Of a DNA stretch of 39,401 bases, positions 5,775-13,407 are shown one piece after another. This stretch comes from a virus, in the IMG/VR virus record IMGVR_UViG_3300036851_000414, positions 1-39,401 of that record. One strand, given 5' to 3'. How positions within the stretch are numbered: the first letter of the stretch is position 1; each line of letters opens with the position of its first letter. The notes beneath the pieces are model-generated. The model made no database searches. It was not told the origin of the DNA and was given only the letters and a program-made list of their open reading frames with translations. A program made the translations under genes and the position numbers.

Positions 5775-6989
5775 TCACCGACGCCGGCCCTTGCGGCTCG
5801 GGCGCAGCTCGCGGCCCTGCGCCTCGAAGTTCATGCCTCGCCGACGGCGCCACTCCTCGCTACGCCGCCGCCGGTCGGGATCGTTGTCCCGGCGCCACTT
5901 CTTCGAGGTCCGGTCGAGCTCCGGCAGGAAGTAGGCGAGCGTCGCCGGGCGCGGCAGTCGGTCCTCCCACAGCAATGCCCGCCGGTGGCCAACCATCAGC
6001 TCGACCAGCAGCTCGAGGCCGGCGCCGGGCGAGCCCTGGCCGTGGCTGGCGTAGCGGTCGAGGCGACGGAGGATGCGAGCGAGCCGCTGCCGCTGGCTGT
6101 GGGAGATCGGACCGGAAGGACCGAACAGCTCGAAGAAGGCGGCCCAGCCCCGGGAGGGCGCCAGCGATGGGATCTCCCTGGCGTCGGCCACCAGGGCGGC
6201 GAGGCGGAGACCGACGGCTGTCGGGACTCCTCCCTCCACCCAGCACCGACGATCTTCTGCGGAGCCCTCGTCGCGGCTCGCGCGCACGCGCGCATCGTCT
6301 AGCTGTTCTTTCGCACCAACCCCCTTTAGGGGGGTTGGTGCTCCTACGGAACTACCCAAATCCGAGAGGGGAAAAAAAGAGACGCGCTCTATGCGCCGTG
6401 GTGCGTCCTTGCAGCGACGGTGCGGGCGAGCGCGGCGGCTGTGGCGCTCCTGGCGACTCTCACGGGCGCGCTCGAGCTCACAGCGGACACGGGAGCGCCC
6501 GACGCTTGATCCAGCTGAGCTACGGGCGCGGGAGCCCGAGTGTACCCGCGGGTCGAGCAGCTCGACCCAGAGCCCGCCGCCCTTGCCATGGCGGCCCTCG
6601 ACGGCCATGAGGCCGGCCTCTTGGAAGAGCGCCACATAGCGCTGTGCCGATGTCAAGCCGTGCCGGAGATTCGCCTCGTAGTCGCCGCGGTCCCCGTAGC
6701 CGCAACCGATGATGAGCTGCTCCCAGGTGCAGAAGAAGCGCGGGCCCTGGACCATGCTGCGGCGTCGGGCCCAGTTCGCGAAGCGGTCGAGGTTGTTGGC
6801 CATGTCGACGCGGGGGTACCTGCCCTTCCGGGTCGGGGTCTCGGCGACGAGATCCATCATGTGGCCCGAGGTAATTCCGAGCCACGGGTGCTTGCCACCG
6901 AGTCGGGCTTTGCTTCTGTGGCTGTGTGGCCGCGTCGGGCGTGGGCTCGATACTTCTGACGCGGCGGGTGTGCCTAGTGCATTAGGCAT
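5775..6989 (-). CDS. winged-helix protein, candidate replication initiator
   Basis: ATG at 6989; ATG at about 6858 is an alternative. Three parts are visible in 404 residues. Residues about 45-148 are a winged-helix region with TSAQRYVALFQEAG as recognition helix and HGKGGGLWVEL as wing. Residues about 150-250 are low-complexity, Ser/Arg-rich linker. Residues about 255-370 are a second helical domain (RLARILRRLDRY, LELLVELMVGHRRALLWEDR), then a basic tail. The layout resembles phage and plasmid initiators, where the origin often lies inside the gene; here the linker DNA holds a strong hairpin, an A-tract and a tRNA-like segment. The stop is 2 bp from the convergent integrase stop. Function is inferred; it could instead be a regulator, or two fused or frameshifted genes. 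Confidence 0.6.
   Translation of the reverse strand: MPNALGTPAASEVSSPRPTRPHSHRSKARLGGKHPWLGITSGHMMDLVAETPTRKGRYPRVDMANNLDRFANWARRRSMVQGPRFFCTWEQLIIGCGYGDRGDYEANLRHGLTSAQRYVALFQEAGLMAVEGRHGKGGGLWVELLDPRVHSGSRARSSAGSSVGRSRVRCELERARESRQERHSRRARPHRRCKDAPRRIERVSFFPLSDLGSSVGAPTPLKGVGAKEQLDDARVRASRDEGSAEDRRCWVEGGVPTAVGLRLAALVADAREIPSLAPSRGWAAFFELFGPSGPISHSQRQRLARILRRLDRYASHGQGSPGAGLELLVELMVGHRRALLWEDRLPRPATLAYFLPELDRTSKKWRRDNDPDRRRRSEEWRRRRGMNFEAQGRELRPSRKGRRR
6313..6383. other. hairpin plus A-tract, candidate replication origin
   Basis: A perfect 12-bp stem GCACCAACCCCC / GGGGGTTGGTGC (6313-6324 with 6330-6341) has a TTTAG loop. It is followed by the most AT-rich stretch of the area, including a run of seven A at about 6374-6380. 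It lies inside the linker of the initiator-like gene, as the lambda origin lies inside O. No U-tract follows on either strand, so an intrinsic terminator is less likely. Origin function is inference. Confidence 0.4.
6496..6529 (-). other. 5' tRNA-Arg-like fragment, candidate attP
   Basis: On the minus strand the sequence reads GCGCCCG, TA, GCTCAGCTGGATCAAGC, GTCGGGC: an acceptor-stem 5' strand, the two linker bases and a D-arm as in tRNA-Arg, then the start of an anticodon stem. No matching 3' acceptor strand (CGGGCGC) or T-arm follows, so it is not a complete tRNA. Integrases commonly use tRNA genes as attB, and the int gene is about 0.7 kb away, so this may be part of attP. Lying inside a reading frame is odd. 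Confidence 0.4.
6971..6988. promoter_or_regulatory. 18-bp near-perfect palindrome, candidate operator
   Basis: TGCCTAGTGCATTAGGCA is palindromic at 16 of 18 positions. It overlaps the first codons of the initiator-like gene (ATG at 6989-6987) and faces the divergent plus-strand genes. The position suits autoregulation by a dimeric DNA-binding protein. Confidence 0.45.
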
Positions 6990-7119
6990 GCTCGCCGCAC
7001 TCTAACCGCGCGCCGGACGGAATGGGTAGTTTGGCCGCCGGCGGGTGTTCGCAAAGAGCGAATGTCGTGCTCTTGACTGGTCCGCATCGGAGCCCGCCTA
7101 GCGAGTAGAACTCGCGGTC
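6990..7119. promoter_or_regulatory. divergent regulatory region
   Basis: Gap between the leftward initiator-like gene and the rightward small genes. It holds an inverted repeat TTCGC-AAAGA-GCGAA (7048-7062), a -35-like TTGACT (7073-7078) and TAG-rich -10-like sequence just before the ATG at 7120. There is no Shine-Dalgarno before 7120, so that gene may be leaderless. Confidence 0.4.
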
Positions 7120-7290
7120 ATGGAGGTCTTCGGCGGCCTGCTTATCGTCGGTGCGATCTTCGCGCTCGTGTGGTTCTACGAACGCGCGGAGACGAGGCCC
7201 TGTCCCCGGTGCGGACACAAGGTCGGGAAGGGCGCGATGGAGTGCGGGCGCTGCGGCTTCGACTTCAACACGATCGGGAGGAACGCATGA
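7120..7290 (+). CDS. membrane-anchored zinc-ribbon protein (56 aa)
   Basis: ATG at 7120, stop overlapping the next ATG. The product has one N-terminal membrane helix (FGGLLIVGAIFALVWFY) followed by a zinc ribbon with two C-x2-C pairs (CPRCGHKV and CGRCGFDF). The fold is common among small actinobacterial membrane proteins. Function unknown. The lack of a ribosome site and the TAGAAC about 8 nt upstream suggest leaderless translation. Confidence 0.65.
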   Translation: MEVFGGLLIVGAIFALVWFYERAETRPCPRCGHKVGKGAMECGRCGFDFNTIGRNA

Positions 7291-7436
7291 TTGCCGCAGC
7301 CAAGTTGTTCGTCGAGCTCACGTGGGCCGAGGCTGGCGGGGTGATCGCCGGCGGGGTCCTGGCCGGCCTGCTCACATACGCGTTCCTGAGAGAGATGATG
7401 CGGAGCGCTCGGGCTCAGCAATCTTCCCGGAGCTAG
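7287..7436 (+). CDS. small membrane protein (49 aa)
   Basis: ATG at 7287 overlaps the preceding TGA (ATGA) and follows GGGAGG at 5 nt. The product has a glycine/alanine-rich hydrophobic segment (AGGVIAGGVLAGLLTYAFL) and a short basic tail. It is coupled to the zinc-ribbon membrane protein and probably acts with it. No family recognised. Confidence 0.6.
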   Translation: MIAAAKLFVELTWAEAGGVIAGGVLAGLLTYAFLREMMRSARAQQSSRS

Positions 7437-7491
7437 CGCCGGCGCGCCGGGGGCCGCAATGGCATCCGGCGGCGGCGATTAGCTGCGCGGC

Positions 7492-7689
7492 GTGGGAGAT
7501 CCCGATCTTCGCGCCTTAGGCTGCTACTTCAAGATCCGGCCCGAGCCCAATGGCTTTCGCGCCGTGCTGTACAGCCACGACGGCGATGAGCCTCTGTGGT
7601 GGAGCAGGCCTTACCCGAGCCGCACGGGCGCTATGAACGCGATCGACGAGCTGCGGATCGACGCCGCGACGGCACCGATCGACGATTAA
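7492..7689 (+). CDS. DUF1508/YegP-like small protein (65 aa)
   Basis: GTG at 7492. The product contains YFKIRPEPNGFRAVLYSHDG followed by WWSRPYPSRTGAMNAIDELR, matching the beta-strand and helix pattern of the DUF1508 (YegP) domain, where Ser and the SRTGAMNAI block recur. Function of that family is unknown. It has no clear ribosome site; TAGCTG stands 6 nt before the GTG, a leaderless-type arrangement. Its stop overlaps that of the convergent minus gene in a shared TTAA. Confidence 0.65.
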   Translation: MGDPDLRALGCYFKIRPEPNGFRAVLYSHDGDEPLWWSRPYPSRTGAMNAIDELRIDAATAPIDD

Positions 7690-7895
7690 TCCTCGATCGG
7701 TGCTGAGCCTGCCGGGATCACGGTCTCGGGTTCGATGGTCGCCGCGTGACGTAATACGCAGTCCCAGCCGCAGAAGTGCAGCGGCTTACCCCAGCCGGTG
7801 ATGGTGAGGAATCCCATCTCAGGACGCAGGTGCGGAGTGGTTGTCTTGCACCGGCAGTCAGGTCCGTCGCAGTAGAAGGTCCGCCAGATCGCCAC
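7686..7895 (-). CDS. Cys/His-rich zinc-binding protein (69 aa)
   Basis: GTG at 7895. The N-terminal YCDGPDCRC and the later HFCGWDCVLRHA give two Cys pairs plus His residues, as in a treble-clef zinc knuckle seen in small actinobacterial proteins. Upstream is TATCTT, then 7 nt, then GTG, with no Shine-Dalgarno: a textbook leaderless promoter. Convergent with the DUF1508-like gene. Function unknown. Confidence 0.7.
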   Translation of the reverse strand: MAIWRTFYCDGPDCRCKTTTPHLRPEMGFLTITGWGKPLHFCGWDCVLRHAATIEPETVIPAGSAPIED

Positions 7896-7902
7896 GGGAT
7901 CG

Positions 7903-7908
7903 AAGATA
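7903..7908 (-). promoter_or_regulatory. leaderless -10 box
   Basis: Minus-strand TATCTT fits the actinobacterial TANNNT -10 consensus and ends 7 nt before the GTG of the 69-residue zinc-binding protein, so transcription should start at or next to the start codon. Confidence 0.5.
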
Positions 7909-7913
7909 CGCCG

Positions 7914-8153
7914 CTACGGCGCGCGCGCGAGTTCGAGCTGCCCCGTCGCCAGGGATGGTGCGTCCAGATCCTCGGCACCAGCCAGGATGCGCTTCGTCCG
8001 GGTGCTCAGCGCGGCGTACTGATCGGCCGCGGCCTTGCGCTCCTCCTGGCGCCGGCGCGCGTGACGATTGGCGATGTCACGCCGGATGTGTGGCGGAACC
8101 TTCGAGGGTGGCTTGCCCTTCCTGCCGCGTGGCCTCCCGTGGCTCTTCGCCAT
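7914..8153 (-). CDS. small basic protein (79 aa)
   Basis: ATG at 8153. A very basic N-terminus (MAKSHGRPRGRKGKPPSKVP) is followed by a helical segment rich in Arg/His (HIRRDIANRHARRRQEER) and a more neutral C-terminus. Nucleic-acid binding is likely from charge alone. It lies downstream of the terminator that ends the late operon, so it needs its own promoter (8154-8214 region). Confidence 0.6.
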   Translation of the reverse strand: MAKSHGRPRGRKGKPPSKVPPHIRRDIANRHARRRQEERKAAADQYAALSTRTKRILAGAEDLDAPSLATGQLELARAP

Positions 8154-8214
8154 GGCGATGGCCAGGGTTGCAGGTTCGACGGACGTCGAAGTAGATGTAT
8201 GCGATAACGACGAA

Positions 8215-8236
8215 GCGCCCCGCCGAAGCGGGGCGC
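8215..8236 (-). terminator. UUCG-loop hairpin terminator of late operon
   Basis: Minus-strand GCGCCCCGC-TTCG-GCGGGGCGC is a perfect 9-bp stem with a UUCG tetraloop, followed by the T-richer TTCGTCGTTAT. It lies 65 bp past the endolysin stop and would end the head-tail-lysis transcript. The interval 8237-8300 holds nothing else I can identify. Confidence 0.8.
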
Positions 8237-8300
8237 TCGAGCATCCATGTGGCGAACGGGAGCACTGGAGGCTACTGCTGGCGCTCCTGGGAGAAGACCG

Positions 8301-9383
8301 CTACCGGCAGCGCTTGGCGTAGGGCCTGACGAGCGCCCTCCGGCGCGACCCCTGGTGGCGCTTCTTGTTGAAGGGCGGCCGCAGCCGGCGCAGCTGGTGG
8401 CGGGCGAGCCGACATGTCCGCCTGGGGTTCGTGCCCTTCCGGAGCCGGCGTATCAGGATGCGCTCGCGTTCGGTCGAGTACGACACGCTCACGCCCTGGC
8501 GCACCTGCTTGATGAACACGTCCCAGGGGAAGCCGGGCCCCACGTCCCAGTGGGAGTTTCCGCATTCGAGCGAGTCGTGGTCGACGATGCCCGCGCTCCA
8601 GACGCAGCCGACCGGGTCCACGCGCCGCAGCGGGGCGCCGTGGCGGCGGGCGATGTCGCGCACGAGCGCCGCGAGGATGCCCTTGCGGAGGATCGGGGTT
8701 GCGAGCCACTGCGAGCGCGAGAGGTCGTTCGTGACGATCTCGATCGAGACGTAGGCCGAGTTGGCCGCGCCCTGCGCCCACGCCTTGCGGCCCTCGGGCA
8801 CCCATTGCTGGCACTCGCCGTCGAGCTCGATGCCGTAGTTCGAGGACGCGCCGAATGACGGGCGGTTGAAGATGTCGTGGATCGCGTTGATCGACCCAGG
8901 GGAGCTGACGGTGAAGTGCAGCGCCACGCCGACGCGACGCGAGCTGAGCGCCGACTGGTTGACGACGGGGCGGCTGCGGCACGAGTAGGCCTGCGCGCCT
9001 GCGGGCTCTTGTGGTTCGAGCAGAGTGCGCTCGGCCAGGTCCTCGGTGCGCTCGTAGCCGCGCGAGACCTCCTCGGCCGTGATGCCGGGCGGAGTCTCGT
9101 CGACGGCGTCCTCGTGCAGATCGAGCCCTTCGCCAACCGGCGTCGAGAGCGAGGCGTCGACGTCGCCTGCGTCGCGCTCGGTGTCGCGGTCGATCGAGAT
9201 CACCTGGTCGGTGGGGCCGGGCACATTGACCGCGACCTGGCGCTCGGTGCTCGGAGAGCGCAACTCGGCGGTCACCTTCACGGTGTCGTCGTCGGCGATC
9301 TCGACGGCCACGACGATCCCGGAGAACGCCGCGGCGAGTAGGGAGAGCAGCACGGCGAGCCGCGCTGAAGGCTTGAAGGTCAT
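8301..9383 (-). CDS. N-acetylmuramoyl-L-alanine amidase endolysin
   Basis: ATG at 9383 follows AAAGGAGG. The 360-residue product has an N-terminal hydrophobic segment (residues 9-29) that could be a signal-anchor, an acidic linker (30-130) and an Amidase_2 domain (about 145-292). Probable zinc ligands are His156 (ALHFT), His269 (DHDS) and Asp280 in SHWDVGPGFPW, the hallmark end of this family. It cleaves the bond between muramic acid and L-Ala. The last 60 residues are extremely Arg-rich, unlike typical cell-wall-binding domains. It is the last gene of the late operon, after holin-like and collagen-like genes. The anchor suggests membrane-held release at lysis. Confidence 0.85.
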   Translation of the reverse strand: MTFKPSARLAVLLSLLAAAFSGIVVAVEIADDDTVKVTAELRSPSTERQVAVNVPGPTDQVISIDRDTERDAGDVDASLSTPVGEGLDLHEDAVDETPPGITAEEVSRGYERTEDLAERTLLEPQEPAGAQAYSCRSRPVVNQSALSSRRVGVALHFTVSSPGSINAIHDIFNRPSFGASSNYGIELDGECQQWVPEGRKAWAQGAANSAYVSIEIVTNDLSRSQWLATPILRKGILAALVRDIARRHGAPLRRVDPVGCVWSAGIVDHDSLECGNSHWDVGPGFPWDVFIKQVRQGVSVSYSTERERILIRRLRKGTNPRRTCRLARHQLRRLRPPFNKKRHQGSRRRALVRPYAKRCR

Positions 9384-9457
9384 GCGAGGGCCTCCTTTAA
9401 GGGCCGGTGGTCAGGTCAGGCGAGTGGCGCTTCGAGGCGAGGCGAGTGCGAGGCGGG

Positions 9458-10054
9458 CTATGGCCCGGCAGTGAAGGTGCAACCAGAGGCGTCGAACTCA
9501 GGGGTAAGAACGTCGTCGGGCGTGGTGCAGCTAATGGCGAAGGTGTGTGCGGCCAGGTAGGTCGCGATCGCGGTGGCGAGCTGCTGGTCTGATGGCGGCG
9601 GACCTTGAGGGCCGGCAGCTCCGACTTCCCCTTGTGGCCCCTGAGGGCCGGGTTCACCTTGTGGCCCAGTTGGCCCGGTCTCGCCGATCTGGCCGAAGGG
9701 TCCCTCCTGCCCGATCGGCCCGATCTCTCCTGGTGGGCCCACTTGGCCAGGCATTCCGAGCGGGCCCTGAACCCCGCGCAGCCCCGGCTTGCCCCGCTCA
9801 CCTGCCTCCCCGCGCAACTCGTTCACCACTTTCTGCTGACGGACCTCAATCACCCGCACCTTCCTAACCAGCGGTACGACTTTCTCCTCCACCTTCTCGA
9901 TCTTGTGCTCCCCCTTGGTGGCTCGGTGCTCGGCGGTTTCCGCCGCGTCCCTTGCCTGCTGGGTCTCCTCACGACCCGACCGGATGACGAGGAAGATCAC
10001 CGCGCCGACAGCCAGTAGGAGCGCCACCAGCACCACCCACCGAGCGCGAGTCAA
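9458..10054 (-). CDS. membrane-anchored collagen-like protein
   Basis: Start at 10054, overlapping the holin-like gene. Residues 6-24 are a membrane helix ([19 protein letters not shown]). A charged coiled coil follows (about 30-80), then about 20 Gly-X-Y triplets (about 83-151, [10 protein letters not shown] to GPQGPP), then a C-terminal domain with two Cys. Collagen repeats in phage proteins form trimeric rods, usually in fibres. Here it sits inside the lysis cassette with a membrane anchor, so a structural or envelope-spanning lysis role (spanin-like reach) is possible but unproven. Confidence 0.75.
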   Translation of the reverse strand: MTRARWVVLVALLLAVGAVIFLVIRSGREETQQARDAAETAEHRATKGEHKIEKVEEKVVPLVRKVRVIEVRQQKVVNELRGEAGERGKPGLRGVQGPLGMPGQVGPPGEIGPIGQEGPFGQIGETGPTGPQGEPGPQGPQGEVGAAGPQGPPPSDQQLATAIATYLAAHTFAISCTTPDDVLTPEFDASGCTFTAGP

Positions 10055-10266
10055 AGACCCTGCCCCAGCCCGACTGCGAGCGCGACGATCCCTGCGCCGA
10101 CGAGGGAGCCGATGCCCGCCCAGAAGCGCACGGTCGCCTTGACGCCCGCGAGCTCAATCATCGCGTCGCGGAACAGCTTGGTCAGGTCGTCGATGTCGCG
10201 CTCCTGCTTCTCGACGTTGCGCTCCAGGCGCTCGAACTCGCGCCGGCTGGGGCCGTTGTCAACCAC
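10051..10266 (-). CDS. holin-like protein (XhlA type)
   Basis: ATG or GTG start at 10266 ([20 protein letters not shown]). The 71-residue product has an N-terminal amphipathic coiled coil and one C-terminal membrane helix ([20 protein letters not shown]), the layout of XhlA-type holin/haemolysin proteins. Position directly before the collagen-like gene and amidase supports a role in membrane permeabilisation. A single membrane helix is also compatible with an antiholin. Confidence 0.65.
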   Translation of the reverse strand: MVDNGPSRREFERLERNVEKQERDIDDLTKLFRDAMIELAGVKATVRFWAGIGSLVGAGIVALAVGLGQGL

Positions 10267-10275
10267 ACGCGTCGC

Positions 10276-10662
10276 TCACGACAGCGCCGCAATCAGTTCG
10301 TCTTTCCTGAGCGTCGAGTAGCCCTCGATGCCCTCGGCCTTGGCGAGCACGCGCAGCTCCTCGACGGTCAGCGTCGAGAGATCCTGCGCCCGGGTGGCTC
10401 CGGCCACAACCCCCGGGTCGGTGTTGCTCGCGAAGAGTCGCTCTGCCTGCTCGAGCAGCGCAAGCGCGAGGTTGAGCCGGTCGGGACTCCAGCTCTTGGC
10501 CTGGAAGTGCAGGTCGAGGTCCGCCCGGGCGACCCACTCGTTCTGAGTGACGTAGCGATAGAGCTCACCGGCATCGGCGAGTGCCTTGTAGCGGGCGTCA
10601 CCATCGAGGCCCTCGAGCGCGGATAGGCGCCCGAGCTCCCTGTCTGAGAGATAGCGAGGCAT
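10276..10662 (-). CDS. protein with C-terminal Rho-N/SAP-like domain (128 aa)
   Basis: ATG at 10662. Residues about 1-90 are helical without a known fold. The last 35 residues (LSTLTVEELRVLAKAEGIEG, then YSTLRKDELIAALS) match the helix-extended-loop-helix of Rho N-terminal or SAP-like domains, which bind nucleic acid. In phages such domains are often found on small virion-associated proteins. It lies between the last tail gene and the lysis genes. Confidence 0.7.
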   Translation of the reverse strand: MPRYLSDRELGRLSALEGLDGDARYKALADAGELYRYVTQNEWVARADLDLHFQAKSWSPDRLNLALALLEQAERLFASNTDPGVVAGATRAQDLSTLTVEELRVLAKAEGIEGYSTLRKDELIAALS

Positions 10663-10674
10663 TGGTCCTCCTTC

Positions 10675-13407
10675 TCAGCGCTGGACGCGCTGGATCTCGA
10701 TCACGTAACTGCCCGCGTCGCCATCGGCCTTCATGCTCGGCGAGGAGCCGTCCCGGCCGATGTGCTGGGTGATGTCGTAGCGGCCCGGTCCCGTTGTGGT
10801 TACGACGCCGGCACCGTTGATCGTCACGCTGGGGGCACCTTCGAAGACAACGAGCGTGGCGCTCGTCACGTCCTCGAGGTGCTGTGGCAGGGCGATCCTG
10901 GCATCGGTGGTCGCGTCACCCCGCGTGCCGGTGTCGATGCTCAGCGCTCCCTGGAAGGTGCGCCGCCCGGCGAAGTACTGGCGCTGGAGACGCTTGAGCG
11001 TCTCGAGAAAGCCGCGCGGGCGCTGGCGGAAGCCGACGCTCGCGCCCTTCAACCCGTTGGGGGCGATCTCGCGGCTGATCGAGGTGATCTGACGCGGCGC
11101 GAGATCCTCCACACCGATCTCGGGCAGAGAGAGCCTGATCCCGTCGCCCGGTGCCCAGTCGAACTTCGCGAGCGTGTCGGTCAGCGGGAAGGAGTCCACC
11201 AGCTCGGAATAGCCGCGCGGTCGGGCGGACACCTGCTCCCAGGCCGTCGAGCGCAGGGCGAGGATGCTCTCCAGGCGCACCGCGAGCAGGGCCTCGAAGG
11301 AGATGTCGGCCAGGCTCTCGTGGTCCTGGTGGAGGAAGAGGCCGCTCTCGACCTCCTCCGCGAGCAGCATCTCCGCCGTCAGCTGGGCCGCGCCGCCCGG
11401 GTCGGCGATCCCCGCCGCGTCGGCGCTCAACAGGTCGACCACGTCCTCGGCCGAGATCTCGCTCGCGACTCCGGTCGCCTCGATCTCGTCGAGCACCTTC
11501 GCGGTGTCGCGCCCGATGCGCACCTTCGGGATCACCTGGCCGGGGAACTCCCCGGATTCAAGCGAGCGCGGCGCGCACTCGAACTGGAGCCCGAAGGTGT
11601 CCGCGATCTGCTTGAGCTTCTCGAAATGCGAATCGAAGCGGACTGAGTCGGTCAGGCAACCGAGGGGGGAGAGCGCGGGGGCCCCTGCCGCCGTTCCCCC
11701 GACCGTCTCCCAGGTGCTCGGGGCGTCCGAGCGCGCGTATTCGAGCGTGACCTCGCTGGGGTCGAAGTTGTTCCAAGTGGCGCCCCTGTTCGAGAACTCG
11801 ACCACGATCGGGTACCAGCCGGAGACCTGGCCGAGGATGGCTCTCAGCCCACCCGTCTGCGTCGTGGTCTTGACCACGCCCGAGGCGACGCCGGTCCAGT
11901 CGGATAAGAGCGCCTCGCCGGCGCGGGTCTTGCCGACGAAGACGCGCATGTTGGCGCCGGTCTTCTGGCGCAGGTTGTAGTCGAAGGCCGCGAGGTCGAG
12001 ATAGATCGCCCCGAGCCAGCGCGCCGCCCAGAACTTCGACATGTTCAGGTCCGGCGTCAAGGTCCCGAGCACCGGCCCCGCCGGCGGCGTGCGCACTCCC
12101 GTGAGCGTCGCGTCGATCCTCGCCGCGTAGGGCTCGCGCGTCGGATCGAGCGTGTCGGGCCATGCCGCCGTACCCGGCCGCTCGTCGAAGTACTCGCCGT
12201 TCAGGCCTCCCGGGGTCAAAGACCGGGGCAGCTCGTAGTCGCCCTTGACCGAGCCGCGCAGCAGGAACGGGCGAGTGCGGCGGAAGCCGAGCTGCTCAAC
12301 CCGGACGCCCCGGGTGCTCGTGTCCGTGCCTGCGGTCGTCCAGTAGGCGCGCACCTGCGGGCGTCCCGTCAGGGTCGAGGGCAGGGGGATGGTGCCGAGC
12401 AGCGTCCCGTTCAGATAGCACCAGGCCCACTCGCCCCGCGCCTCGATCGAGAACTTGAGCGCCAGCGGCCAGGCCGCCACCGGACCGCTGACCTGCTTGC
12501 GGGTCGTGCCCGAGCGCAGGTACCAGGTCAGCGTCCCCTCCGCGGGGCCGGTGGTCACGAAGTCCGCCTCGATCGCGATCCCGTGGGAGCCCGCGCCGTC
12601 GTCGAGCCCGAGCGCGAGCGTCGTCGCGCGGCCGAACGGGCGCACGACGGTGGGAGACATCGAGCCGAGCAGGGTCAACTGCCCGTCCACCTTCCAGGCA
12701 CCGTGGGCCTCGCTCGAACCGGGGCCGACCGTGTAGGCGCCGGCGCCGCGCACGTACATGTCGATCGTCGCCGAGCTGGCCTGGTTGGGGTACAGCTGGA
12801 CGTAGCCGTCGCTCGCGGCAACCTGGGCTCCGCGGAGCACCTTGAAGCGCCCGTCGTAGACGGTCGTCTCGCTTGTCGCCCAGGTGATCGCTTCGGACTC
12901 GAACTCGTCGTGAAGCTCCTGGCGATAGACCTGGGTGTAGAACTCGATCACGTCCCGAGGAGCGTGGTGCCAGACGGCGTTTGCCTGCTCGCGGGCGCGG
13001 CGGAGAAGGAAGAGGGCGTCGACCGCCCGGACCTCGATCACGCCGGAACCCACCTTGGCCCCGACCGGGGTGGCGACGATCAGCGGCGTTTTGGCTCCCT
13101 CCTGCCAGACCTCGAACCACTCCTCCCCGGCCCGGTAGGTAGGGTCGGAGGTGATCGCGAGCCGCTCGCGGTGGTGCAAGCCGTCGGGGCCGGGGCCGTC
13201 CGGGAGCAAGAACGGGAACGAGCCCTCCTCCGAGAGCCGGCGTTCGGGGATGCCCGACTGCCAGCCGGACTCGCCGTTCAGCCCGCGCAGATCCTGGGGC
13301 ACAAAGTAGGAGTCGAGCACCGCGACGGCACCTGGGTCCGTGGACTCACCGAGCCTGTGGTGCCTGATCCAGACGGGCCCCGGCTGGATCTCGAGCTCGC
13401 CACTCAC
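10675..13407 (-). CDS. baseplate/minor tail protein with PA14-like domain
   Basis: GTG at 13407-13405 overlaps the upstream TGA; 49 codons of open frame before it are antisense noise. The 910-residue product has a tail-protein N-terminus (SGELEIQPGPVWIRHHRLG), a beta-sandwich region around 250-390 and a PA14-like domain at about 398-545. The PA14 part shows LNGEYFDERPG and FVGKTRAGEALLSDWTG, then GWYPIVVEFSNRG. Further tail-type beta domains follow. PA14 domains bind carbohydrate, so this is a candidate receptor-binding or adhesion component at the tail tip. Followed by the Rho-N-like gene. Confidence 0.75.
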   Translation of the reverse strand: MSGELEIQPGPVWIRHHRLGESTDPGAVAVLDSYFVPQDLRGLNGESGWQSGIPERRLSEEGSFPFLLPDGPGPDGLHHRERLAITSDPTYRAGEEWFEVWQEGAKTPLIVATPVGAKVGSGVIEVRAVDALFLLRRAREQANAVWHHAPRDVIEFYTQVYRQELHDEFESEAITWATSETTVYDGRFKVLRGAQVAASDGYVQLYPNQASSATIDMYVRGAGAYTVGPGSSEAHGAWKVDGQLTLLGSMSPTVVRPFGRATTLALGLDDGAGSHGIAIEADFVTTGPAEGTLTWYLRSGTTRKQVSGPVAAWPLALKFSIEARGEWAWCYLNGTLLGTIPLPSTLTGRPQVRAYWTTAGTDTSTRGVRVEQLGFRRTRPFLLRGSVKGDYELPRSLTPGGLNGEYFDERPGTAAWPDTLDPTREPYAARIDATLTGVRTPPAGPVLGTLTPDLNMSKFWAARWLGAIYLDLAAFDYNLRQKTGANMRVFVGKTRAGEALLSDWTGVASGVVKTTTQTGGLRAILGQVSGWYPIVVEFSNRGATWNNFDPSEVTLEYARSDAPSTWETVGGTAAGAPALSPLGCLTDSVRFDSHFEKLKQIADTFGLQFECAPRSLESGEFPGQVIPKVRIGRDTAKVLDEIEATGVASEISAEDVVDLLSADAAGIADPGGAAQLTAEMLLAEEVESGLFLHQDHESLADISFEALLAVRLESILALRSTAWEQVSARPRGYSELVDSFPLTDTLAKFDWAPGDGIRLSLPEIGVEDLAPRQITSISREIAPNGLKGASVGFRQRPRGFLETLKRLQRQYFAGRRTFQGALSIDTGTRGDATTDARIALPQHLEDVTSATLVVFEGAPSVTINGAGVVTTTGPGRYDITQHIGRDGSSPSMKADGDAGSYVIEIQRVQR

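Noticed and set aside
4861-5853. 330-codon minus-strand frame across the integrase
   Set aside because: Antisense to a fully motif-supported recombinase; no suitable start in the intergenic part.
6313-6341. Intrinsic terminator
   Set aside because: Strong stem but no U-run on either strand and it lies inside an open frame; treated as an origin candidate.
6440-6535. Complete tRNA gene
   Set aside because: Only the 5' acceptor strand and D-arm are recognisable; no paired 3' strand, T-arm or proper anticodon stem.
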